A DNA stretch of 64,000 bases from Beroe forskalii. Taxonomy: Eukaryota > Ctenophora > Nuda > Beroida > Beroidae. Shown piece after piece: positions 54,773 to 64,000 of this stretch. Each line of letters begins with the position of its first letter. The first letter of the stretch is position 1. The notes beneath the pieces are model-generated. The model did not search any database. It worked only from the letters and a program-made list of their open reading frames with translations, and had not been told where the DNA came from. A program made the position numbers and the translations under genes. The stretch covers positions 111,415 through 175,414 of the forward strand of contig WFMF01000375.1 in NCBI GenBank assembly GCA_011033025.1, read 5' to 3'.

Positions 54773-56884
54773 TTACTGCCTTATCCCATTTCTCGTAAGG
54801 GCAAAGGAAGTACCAAGGAAGAACTAGAAGACATGTCAATGTCATGTTTGTATTTCACAGAAGCACAAAAGGGTGGGCACAGCTCACTGGACATATAACA
54901 GCAGCTCTAAGTATAAGTCAACAAGGCAACAATGCAGCAAAGTTTAAACCTCGTTATTTACTTACTCTGGTCATTGTTACACTCATGTATTGTGTCAAAT
55001 GCTTTGGCCAGCTTTTAGAAGATGCTATAGGTGAATAGGTTATAGGATTGTATTCTGTGACAATTTTGATTTAAAAGCAGTGCCTTGAAAATTAAGCAGA
55101 AGTCTAAAGTTCACCCTAAAGCTACACAATTGCGAGTGAAGTAATGTACCTTGTTGGGCATTATTTGGGCAGACCTTCACATAGCATGGGCGCTATAGGC
55201 CTGGAGGCCCCTGCGCCCACAATCTAATGTCATAGTCCACCCAAATAAACTCAGTCACCACCTTTCAGCTCCTGTCGTTACAGTATGAGAATTTTGATGG
55301 ATCCCTTTCACTATTTTCTATAAATGTTGAAAAGTTCAAACAAAGTGATTTTAAAAAGGAATTATACATGTCTACATCTACAGTCAACAGTTATAGCACA
55401 GCTAAATAATACAAATACAAGTGCACTCAATGTACATATTCTGTGTGGAACATTTTACAAAAGTATGATCTACATTTTCAGTGAAACAAGGAGATGTAGC
55501 AGTGCATTTGAAAATTGAGCACTGATGGCACGGTTTATTTGTTGTCAGACGTTGTCGCTTGTCCGCCTTCGGTGGACGCGCCCAAACAACGTCTGACAAT
55601 TTATAACAGCAATGATTTTCTTAGAGGCAATTCTAAATTGAACTATAGAAATTATTGAATCGATTGAAAAATGAATATTTAGAAAAGCAGGATCAGGAGT
55701 GGTTTGTGCTATTTGATAAATAAGTACTCATCATCTAGAACTCTAGAATGATTTAAAATTCCACATGTCCATTTTTAACCATTTAAAAGTCCTCAAGTTT
55801 AGAAAAAAAAGTTTCACACACTGTTCAGAAATCTCAAACAGTTTATAATAAATCTCTCACATTAGAAGATAAACACATTTGATAAAATATGTTAAGCAGT
55901 TTATTGCGATTTCTCTCGTTCAGATCAGGAAAGGATATTCTTCTTTAATGAGGGTGGGCATAAGCCCGATGATTGGGAACAAGTCCCGTTCCCTTCCTGG
56001 GGCTAGGTAGGGATACTTTAGCAAGTTCTAGTCCACTGGGGCATTTCACTTCTTAGGGGAGGATCGTCCTGCTGCCTCTCCGAATGAAAAGAGAAGAAAT
56101 TTATTATATTTATTATCATTTCACTTAAAACTACGCAAGTTTTGTGTGAAAAGATGGGCAATTGGTGACTGGTGAGCAGTGATAACCCACAACATCTTTA
56201 GAGTGAAGTAGTTTTACACGTTGAGTGCTGATTGAGCAGGACTCTTTCCAGGGCATATAAAGTCAAACTTCAAACACAGTGAAATATTCTTTTAAATGTT
56301 TGAAAAACTGAATCATTCCTCTAGAAATATTTTCATTCACAGGTCTTGAACTAACATGTTGGAGAAGTTATTCCTAGTCTCAGAGACTTGACGCTTTTCT
56401 CACTTTTCTCACTCCTGATAGAGAGGTATAATCATAAATAACACAGAACATAAGAATCATAGTTACCCTTATTTAGAAACTTCAGCCTTATCCTCTTATA
56501 TCCACATTCGGATCCATTTGTAAATGGAAAAGTATTAACGTTCACTAAATAGTAAATTATAATTTATTTAGAAGTCCTGCTGCTCAAACGTGAAAGGATC
56601 AGAACTTCGCAGCAAGACTCTACAATTGTGGCTCTATTATGCAATAGTGGTTTTATTAGGCAATGAAATAATTAAGCTCGGCACATACGATTGTATTAGC
56701 ATCATGATAAATACCTTCCGATCTAAAAAGTCGATATAGTTTGAATGGATCCCCTAATATTAACTTTTTCCTCCCTTTTGAAAACCACGGGGGCTGCCCC
56801 CCTTAGGGAGCTGCGTCGTTCCATGTCTATACTCTATACTGATACTCCGCGCACGAGAAACAGGCGGGTAGGATGACGTCATTA
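54773..56884. other. Intergenic region downstream of CCDC39
   Basis: No gene supported; an ATG-started frame at 54844-55038 has no features. A hairpin element is at 55542-55599 (ttgtcagacgttgt/acaacgtctgacaa with gtccgccttcggtggac inside). Minus-strand AATAAA near 56570 could end the CCDC39 message. Confidence 0.4.
55542..55599. repeat. Hairpin with a TTCG-capped inner stem
   Basis: Outer 14-base arms ttgtcagacgttgt and its complement enclose gtccgccttcggtggac. Confidence 0.75.
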
Positions 56885-56915
56885 TCATGGCACAATGTAG
56901 TGAGTTGTGCCCCAT
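56873..56915 (+). repeat. Dispersed CRE-containing repeat overlapping the CCDC39 stop
   Basis: tgacgtcattatcatggcac then aatgtagtgagttg matches the dispersed repeat. On the minus strand it encodes the final TTHYIVP and TGA of CCDC39. Confidence 0.6.
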
Positions 56916-59900
56916 GTCAATTTCCGTTTCTCACTCCTGATAGAGAGGAGGGAGGAGGTAGATGATGCCCGTGAAGAGGTCCTGGAGCCACCACCGCCCC
57001 CTGGCTGTGTCGTGGGGATCGGGATATTCGACTGAAATGCGATAAGAAATGAAGATGATGGGCGATATGTTGAAACAAATATCTTGTATGGTATGGTAGT
57101 TTGAGTAGCATGCCACAGTAATTCAATACCCAATTCAAACACCTAGCACCACACAACAATGAACAAAGCAACACACGAATAAGCAACACATGAACAAAGC
57201 AACCCAACACACGAAGCAACACACGAATACTAGCAACCCAGAGGTTCACATACCTGATACAGGAGATTGGTGAGCGTGGAGAAGGCCTCGGGATACGACT
57301 GGATACTATTCACCAGCTGAGATGCTACGTCCTTGTTGAAATCAGCCATGTCTCTCAGATCTATATCCTCCTGAGGGAGTGTAGTTGGTTGGAAAGTGTG
57401 GAAAAGGTCTCCCATTTTCGGCAAAAGTCTCCCATTTTCACGCTATAGGTATACAATTTTCATAATGATACAATAATTTGGACTTTTGAGTTTTGAAAAA
57501 AATAAATATTTATAATTCAAGAGGAAATAACAACCTTCAAATCTTACTAAAAACCTTCAAATCTTGCTCCATATTACCTCCTCTGGGGTCTGGGTCTTCT
57601 TGCCCTTGTTAGCTCGTATCTCCCTGCCGTATCTCACTAGCTGCTTCGATACCCGATCCAGCTTTCCTTGTTGGTCTGACAGTTGCTTCTTACCAGTCTC
57701 CAACCTCGCTTCGGACTCTCCTACCTGAAATCATTTAATCATTAATTTGTGGTTTGCACTAATTTCATGGAAAAAATTTTCTTGCAAATTGATGTGATAT
57801 CATCGATTTATGAGAAATATCAGCACATTTGAAAGGAGATGAAACATCCTTTGTGGACGTGAAGCTGAAACAACCCTTCACCTGATTAGAAATAGTGCCC
57901 TCTTCAGCTGCCAAGTTGTCGTATGTCCTAGACATGGCGTCCAAGTCCTCCTGAAGTTCTCTAACCTGAGGAGTAGGTGACGTCATCAATCTGGTGGATT
58001 TACTCTAAGTCCTAATTGCTGGAGTGGACTGCCTAATTGTTTATATTGGTAAGGTATTAATATACCGTACCTTGTATTTTGTATTTATCCATCACTGCTC
58101 TTCTCTGTTCTTCCAGCGTCTTCTCTTCTTCCAAGTCCTCGCCTGGTTTGGAATTACGTAGAAATAAGAAGCAACTTCACAGTGTGAACCTGTCGGCGTT
58201 TGTATTTGTATTTATCCATCACTGCTCTTCTCTGTTCTTCCAGTGTCTTCTCTTCTTCCAAGTCCTCGCCTGGTTTTGAGTAACGTAGAAGTTAGAAGCG
58301 TTGTAATATATCATGTCCCACCACTCACTCAAATGGGAAAAAGTTAAGTCACGTAGAAGTCACAATTTCTGGGAACATCTGTAATTTCAACACTACCCTC
58401 TTGACTGATGAGCAACAATACTCCAATACCCGTCAGAATGATGTTTGGATGGACCAATTATTGACTCGCTCGATTGGTCCACTTTAGTGAAGTTGGTCCT
58501 GTACATGCTGTTCCTCGCGTTCATTACTTTGATCGTGTTCTCCAGGGCATGTATCTCCTTTTCAGCCTTCCTGATGTTAGCGTCGAGATCATCTCCCTGC
58601 CGCTGCAGCTCTTCTTTTTCCTGGAAATCATAGTAAAAAGACTGAATCTCGGCCACATTGTTTTTATCATGAGTCTGCACCTATTTGATCTGATTACTCT
58701 GCTTCATATAACAACACAACAAGAAGTTATCAAACAAGTTTTAATGATTTTGCACCGACTTAGTTCTATTTTTGAGTTCTCTGATCAGCAAAACAATAAC
58801 TCATCAAACAAGTTTTATAGATCTTGCAACTACTCAGTTTTATTTTTTCCTGAGCTGCTGAGATGACGTAGTAGGCCGCTGAGTGTTCCTCTTCCCCCTC
58901 CGGAGGTGCCATGGTGGTCATCAGGATCTCATACCGCTTCCTGAGCTTGTCTATCTGCATGCACCGCTCATGCAACTCAGCACTAAAGTTGGGGTTTTAT
59001 TTGGTGTGTCGAGGGTAAATAGAGTGTATACATCATGTATGTAAACGATGTATATTGTATATCTAGATATATGATAAAATCATTTATATCTAGATGCAAA
59101 TACTCAAATACAATCTCAATGTCAAATTTAAACATGATAATTGGTGAAATCCTCACCTGATCTTGGACTTCTCGCCCTGCGCGTGTTTGATCTGTTGTAC
59201 CAGCATGTCTGTGTGTATCTGAATGTCTATCTTCCGCTCATCCATAGCTTTCTGGAGCTGGAGTCTGCGTTTGTTGAGGTTCAGAACCCCGTCTGCGTGT
59301 TGGTTCAGCGTTTGACGGAGTCGTTTCAACTCGAGTTTCAGGATGTTGTGTTCCACCTGATATAGTGACAAAATGATATACTCTGCCATACATTGCTTTA
59401 GGTACTAGGTTTAACTTTCGTAATACATGCCTCTCAATTCACGGAAAATTATCATTAATTCATTGATTACCATACCATGAGATCGTCCTTCTCTGCCGTC
59501 ATCTTCTTCAGCGACCTCTGAGAACTGTCGTTGTGGAGGTTCAACTCGTCTATCTTTGTTGCCAGGTAGTTCTTATCATCCGAACTCTTGGCCAGCTCTC
59601 GTTTTCCTCTCCTCAGATCATCGTTGAGTTTCTTCATCTGGTCCTCCAGGAAGACCTTGGTGTCTGCCAAGGAATCGTACTGTTCCGTGAGGACTTTGAT
59701 CTTCTCCGCCAGGGATTCCCTCTCTTCGTCACTTCGTTCCCCTTGCAGACGGGCTACTTTACGTTCCAACACTTGCAGTTGGAAGTCCTGAGAAAGTAGA
59801 TTTTATTCAGAAATAATAGTGGAAATCTGCTTTGTTATAACCAGATTCGTTAGATAATAACGACAAAGTTTGGTTGGTGTTATTTCAACAACTTGACCCC

Positions 59901-62900
59901 ATATACTAGATTCAATGATTAAAATCATTTGAAATGATACAACTCGAATTCAACGAACCTGATTGTAGATAATTTCATGCTGTTTGAGAGCCTCCTGGTC
60001 GATTTTGTTCAGCTTGCTGCTCAGGTTTTTGGAGGCTGCTTTGGATCCTTGGATTTCAGCTATTTTATTGCTGCAAGTCGATTTCAGCTGTTGTAGAGCT
60101 TCATTTTTCTTGAACTGAGGGAAACGTTTGTCACACATACATACAAAATAAATCAATCTAAGAATAGCTATCAATAATTTGCGATGGCGTTGAAAGCCAT
60201 TAATGCAAGCAATTATATTCAGTCAGTGAATTCATGAGACTTAATCTATGTCTCCGAATGATGTCCGATGAATTCACTGAATAGTGTAGACAAGCTTATG
60301 ATCCTAAACATCTTGCTGTCGCTTCGGATTTCAAAACAGCAAATTTCGGGCCAATTTCCTTGTTTAAATCCATGAAATCAAGCCGAAATTTGCTGTTTTG
60401 AAATCATTTCCACAGAGGTTGCGCGGCGCGTCTCCCTAGTAACACAACATAACCGCGCGAAGTGTATCATAGTAATTGATTCCCGCCCTCCGCGAACTAA
60501 TGCCAATTCTAAAATATTGCCACAACTGGCACAAAGTTAATTCGTCTAAAATCACAACAAGTTATGAACTACAAAAGATCCTGAAAGCATGAATTGTCAA
60601 GAAATCGAAATGTGAAGAATGGCCTCAATTTTTGGAACAAAGAGTGATTAATTTATTGAATTAATTAGAAACCTGTTGTTCCCTAAGTCTTCTAATCTCC
60701 TTCGCGATCTCATTGACATACTGCTCTTCCTTGTTGAGGTACTCGTCTGCAGCCACAGCTCTCTGTTCAGCCGTCAGGGTGCTGTCACATGTCCGCTCTA
60801 GAGCTTCCTTAGCTTCCTCAACTTGTCGTTTTACAGCAGCAAACCTGAAATCAGGGTTGTTACAAAGAAGTCAAGAAGCTACATTCTTACATAATTACAA
60901 ATAGTGCAGTATCTTACCGGGTAATAACATCAAGAGGCATATATAGCGCAATAATTATACACTTGGGAGCAGAGCAAACCTGAACTTGCTTACTTCCTCC
61001 TAAGGAAGCTTCAGCGCTACGGTATAGGTGGCAGGATGCTGCAATGGATACGCCAATTCCTTCTAAACAGGTTTCAGACTGTAGTAGTTGAAGGAACAAA
61101 GTCCTCCTTCCAACTTGTTATTAGTGGGGTGCCACAAGGAACCGTCCTAGGGCCAATATTTTCATCATTTACATCAACGACCAACTGGATGTACTCAAGA
61201 CTGCTGATGGAAAGATATTCGCCGATGACACCAAGCTTATTTGCCAAATAAGGAGATAATCTCTCACATGCTCCTACAAGACGACCTTAACAATATCCTA
61301 GTTTGGTCAACTCGCAACAACATGCTGCTAAATGGTAACAAGTTCGAGCTGCTAAACTACACCCTTGAACAAGTCCATGTTACTCAGGGCCTACCCTTCA
61401 CCCAAGAGCTCCTTCAATACACTCTTCCAGATGGTACCATTATCGAGCCCAGCACTACTGTACGTGATCTGGGTGTTTCTTTCAAATGATTGCCCATGGA
61501 CGCCACATATCCATCCGTAAATGCTCACCTCAACCAGGAAGGTTGCTGCCTGGGTCCTTAGCGTATTCCGGTCACGCTCCCCACTCATGATGACCCTGTT
61601 CAATGGTGAGGAGCAAACTGGAATATTGTTGCCCTGTTTGGAACCCAGCTAAAGTTGAAGACATCCGTGATATCGAAAACGTCCAAAAGAAACTTCACAC
61701 GGAAAATTAGTTCTTGCAAAGACCTTGATTATTGGGAAAGGCTGAAACACCTTCGGATCATGTCACTCCAACGACGCAGGGAGCGATACATTATCATCCA
61801 TACATGGAAAATCGCCTGCGGAGATGCCCCAAATGACATTGGCATGGTATTTAAAACCAACTCAAGACTGGGTTTGAAAACTGTTGTCCCAAGACTACAC
61901 CCGAAAGCTCAAAGGTCAGTCGCGACCCACTACAACAATTCCTTTGGAGTGAAAGCAGCCCAACTCTGGAATATTCTCCCCAAATCTGTTAATGAACAGT
62001 CCACACTTGATTCATTCAAAGTGGCTCTGGGAAGATTTCTTGAAAGCTTTCCCGACACACCTCCAACAACAGGATACACTGCTGTGAACAGCAACAGCCT
62101 TCTTGAATGGAATGTTCAGAGATGCTCCAGAATGGCAGGCTTGGAAGACTCGCATGTTGACGTCGCCCATCTGTGATCCCGGCTAAACGGACTCTAAGGT
62201 ACTCTAAGGTAGGTACTTGAATGTTTGTGCAGATTTAACTAACGAATGGGAGTGTGTTATCGAAAATTTTCGATAACTCACGATACATGAGTTAATTAAC
62301 CACGGGAGATTTAGATTTATCGTCATCAGCTCATCAGGGCGACAGTTGCACAAACTTTGCCCTGAGAGACCCAGAACAACAAGTTATTTGAAACTTACTT
62401 TTCCTCCCTTGCCTTTATTTCCTTCTTCAAGTGATTCACTTCCCCTCTTCGGACCTCCAAATCGTTATTGGTTCGTTCAGTGCAGTATTTCAGAGTTTCA
62501 AGCTGAAAAGAAATGCCGACAATAATAATAAACTCTTATTCAAATTTTATCATTCAATCAATCATCCAATCCTGATCCGAGGAGTCAATTCAGCTTTTCA
62601 AGACCAAGCACTTCACCAACAAATCAAGCTACATCAGATATTTCAGATCGACATAACTAATTTAACAAACTTCGTCACCAAAGCACTAAGCCTATTATAT
62701 GATAAGCATGTTGGAGCAACAACATGGTTATATAACAGGTGAAGAACGCACCTCATCTCGGAACTGGATCCTGGCATTCTCAGCCTCCTGATACTCTATC
62801 CTGATCTTGGCAACTTGTCGCTCAGCAATGTCAACCACCTTTTCCTTCTCATGGTTGTTTTCCTGCTCGCTCTCCAGAAACTGCTGCTTCTCCTTCATTT

Positions 62901-63210
62901 GGTTCTCCGTGACTTTGATCTGCTCTTTCAGGGTTCGTAACTCTTCCGCTCCTTTCTCCATTTCCTCGTCACGGTGCTGCATTTGAGCTGGGGAGAGGGA
63001 GGGAACGTTAAAGACATTTTTATTAGGATGTGATATACTATACCTATTCAGAAATAGAAAGAGTCAAAAAGCAGTTTTCAATGCTCAATTAGCTCAAAAT
63101 CTACCTAAGATAAGGAAATACTCACTGATGATACTCTCCCACTGTTCCAAAACTTCCATTCTCTCATCATGTGCTTTTCTGAAGGCCTCAGCGGTCTTGT
63201 CGAGCTCTAT
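56885..63210 (-). CDS. CCDC39: Coiled-coil domain protein 39 homologue, N-terminus outside window
   Basis: CCDC39 with CCDC40 forms the axonemal molecular ruler that places inner dynein arms and radial spokes (family knowledge). Minus-strand exons: 63210-63126, 62987-62752, 62502-62399, 60844-60673, 60114-59959, 59787-59476, 59356-59157, 58982-58850, 58620-58470, 58269-58190, 57965-57882, 57724-57578, 57370-57254, 57031-56885; about 707 residues of an expected 940. Nearly all heptad coiled coil, colinear with human: [86 protein letters not shown], then a Ser-rich tail [17 protein letters not shown]. Two introns have odd donors: 58849-58621 is CAG|gaaaaa, 58469-58270 is A|gcgagt. An intron holds a LINE fragment. 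Confidence 0.95.
57135..57240 (-). repeat. Short tandem repeat in CCDC39 penultimate intron
   Basis: Degenerate units built on gaacaaagcaacacacgaat/aagcaacacatgaacaaag, about five copies. Confidence 0.7.
58071..58269 (-). repeat. CCDC39: Tandemly duplicated CCDC39 exon
   Basis: The exon 58269-58190 and its acceptor are repeated 127 bases downstream at 58142-58071 ([20 protein letters not shown] in both, one silent change). The first copy ends in phase 0 (RRQ) and joins the VRELQEDLD exon correctly. The second ends CAAG|gtacgg in phase 1 after a shortened aaatac tract and would break the frame either alone or with copy 1. It is likely a dead or regulatory exon copy. Confidence 0.85.
58731..58860 (-). 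repeat. Diverged tandem duplication of a CCDC39 exon end
   Basis: tcaaacaagttttatagatc then ttgcaactactcagttttat and tttttcctgagctgctga (end of exon 58982-58850 on the minus strand) is preceded by a diverged copy at 58731-58785 (tcaaacaagttttaatgatt, ttgcaccgacttagttctat). Confidence 0.7.
60115..60672. other. CCDC39 intron, nothing else seen
   Basis: AT-rich intron sequence with an inverted pair aaacagcaaatttcgg/ccgaaatttgctgttt at about 60334 and 60382. No gene. Confidence 0.5.
60940..62215 (+). mobile_element. 5'-truncated LINE (jockey/CR1-like reverse transcriptase), antisense in CCDC39 intron
   Basis: A plus-strand non-LTR retrotransposon fragment. It retains the RT core: [32 protein letters not shown], then after a one-base frame change [20 protein letters not shown] with ADDTK (the catalytic YADD equivalent FADD). 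Downstream, frames at 61241-61489 and 61655-62176 give [15 protein letters not shown] and [20 protein letters not shown], the usual C-terminal signature of these LINEs. Endonuclease and 5' part are missing. The 3' end has short actctaaggt repeats, as CR1/L2-like elements do. At least three frame changes are needed, so it is dead. Confidence 0.85.
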
Positions 63211-63329
63211 CTGAAACAAAGTGATGTGATGAAGCATTACATAACAACATAGGTTGTTACTCTCGTACGAATACAGTTTCTCTACTCAGGGGCATTTTTC
63301 TTCGTCTTATAATTTGAGGATTTGGGGTG

Positions 63330-63995
63330 CAGATGCTACTTTACATTGACACCACTCTTTCCATGAACCATTTTGCCCTGACACCACTTTTACCAATACC
63401 CTAACACCACTTTACACATCCGACGCTACTTTACCCTGACACCACTTTTACCGATACCCTGAAACCACTTTACATAACCGACGCTACTTTACCCTGACAC
63501 CACTTTTACCGATATACCCTGACACCACTTTACACATCCGACGCTGCTTTACCCTGACACCTCTTTTATTGATACCCTGACACCACTTTTACCGATACCC
63601 TGACACCAATTCACACGTCCGACGCTACTTTACCCTGACACCACTTTAACCGATACCCTGAAACCACTTTACATAACCGACGCTACTTTACCCTGACATC
63701 ACTTTTACCGATACCCTGACACCACTTTCACTGATACCCTGACACCACTTTCACCGATACCCTGAAACCACTTTACAGTTTTACACAACCGACGCTACTT
63801 TACCCTGACACCACTTTCACCGATACCCTGACACCACTTTCACTGAAACTTGTCCACTCGACCCTTTTACCGATACCGACGCCTGCCACCACTTCTACCT
63901 GACACCACTTTACTGATACCCTGACCACTTTACACTCGACTATTTCCGCCTTTCACCACTTTACCGTTACTAAATTTACCACCGACTTATACATG
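63330..63995 (+). repeat. Degenerate minisatellite in CCDC39 intron at window end
   Basis: Units built on accctgacaccacttttacc then gata, mixed with acatccgacgctactttacc. About 25 copies, periods of roughly 24-30 bases forming a higher-order repeat near 63420-63830. It decays toward 63990. Upstream CCDC39 exons must lie beyond it. Confidence 0.9.
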
Positions 63996-64000
63996 CCGAC

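Noticed and set aside
56917-57249. 110-codon minus-strand frame beside the CCDC39 last exon
   Set aside because: Runs through the last intron in another frame; the conserved Ser-rich CCDC39 tail is in the alternative frame ending at 56885.
1-64000. tRNA, rRNA, CRISPR or LTR-type elements
   Set aside because: None recognised on either strand; the only retroelement seen is the LINE fragment at 60940-62215.

Overview
This is a eukaryotic nuclear window, AT-rich, with short exons, mostly GT-AG introns, many small inverted-repeat elements and several minisatellites. Intact CCDC39 (a motile-cilium protein), a full FLII (LRR plus six gelsolin repeats), secreted Cu/Zn superoxide dismutases and a LINE fragment point to an invertebrate metazoan. 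A phylum cannot be fixed from the sequence; a soft-bodied marine animal such as a cnidarian is only a guess. Gene identities rest on alignment by eye to remembered human and fly proteins, not on a search.

Layout. Positions 110-39712 (+) carry the 3' four fifths of flightless-I (FLII), about 27 exons; the first LRRs lie upstream of the window. One LRR-region intron (347-20046, 19.7 kb) contains three intronless same-strand open genes (about 1046-2004, 3416-4378, 17771-19375), a 22-bp minisatellite (about 5060-5590) and a 57-bp minisatellite (about 12905-15295). A later 7-kb intron holds an antisense intronless FkbM/METTL24-like methyltransferase gene (26517-27620), and the next intron holds three head-to-tail Helitron-like ends. 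A small secreted-peptide gene follows at 40449-40670. Two tandem five-exon extracellular Cu/Zn SOD genes lie on the minus strand (42226-44569 and 49563-51107). From 56885 to beyond 63210 the minus strand carries the C-terminal about 707 residues of CCDC39, with a 5'-truncated LINE in one intron and a degenerate minisatellite at the window end.

No operon-like or pathway logic links the neighbours: FLII is an actin-remodelling/co-regulator protein, the SODs are secreted antioxidants, CCDC39 is part of the axonemal 96-nm ruler.

The most interesting signals are structural. (1) Exon-intron junctions are repeatedly duplicated in tandem: FLII at 22311-22410 and 24639-24790, SOD-B exon 1, and CCDC39 at 58071-58269 and 58731-58860. 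(2) Several introns lack a GT donor but fit conserved protein joins: two GC-AG, one apparent GA-AG and one apparent TT-AG, the last two flanked by 9-base direct repeats. (3) A 300-bp array of seven hairpins, each capped by a C(TTCG)G loop, sits between inverted repeats in an FLII intron. (4) A roughly 45-bp dispersed repeat carrying the CRE palindrome TGACGTCA recurs across the window and supplies the stop codon of CCDC39.
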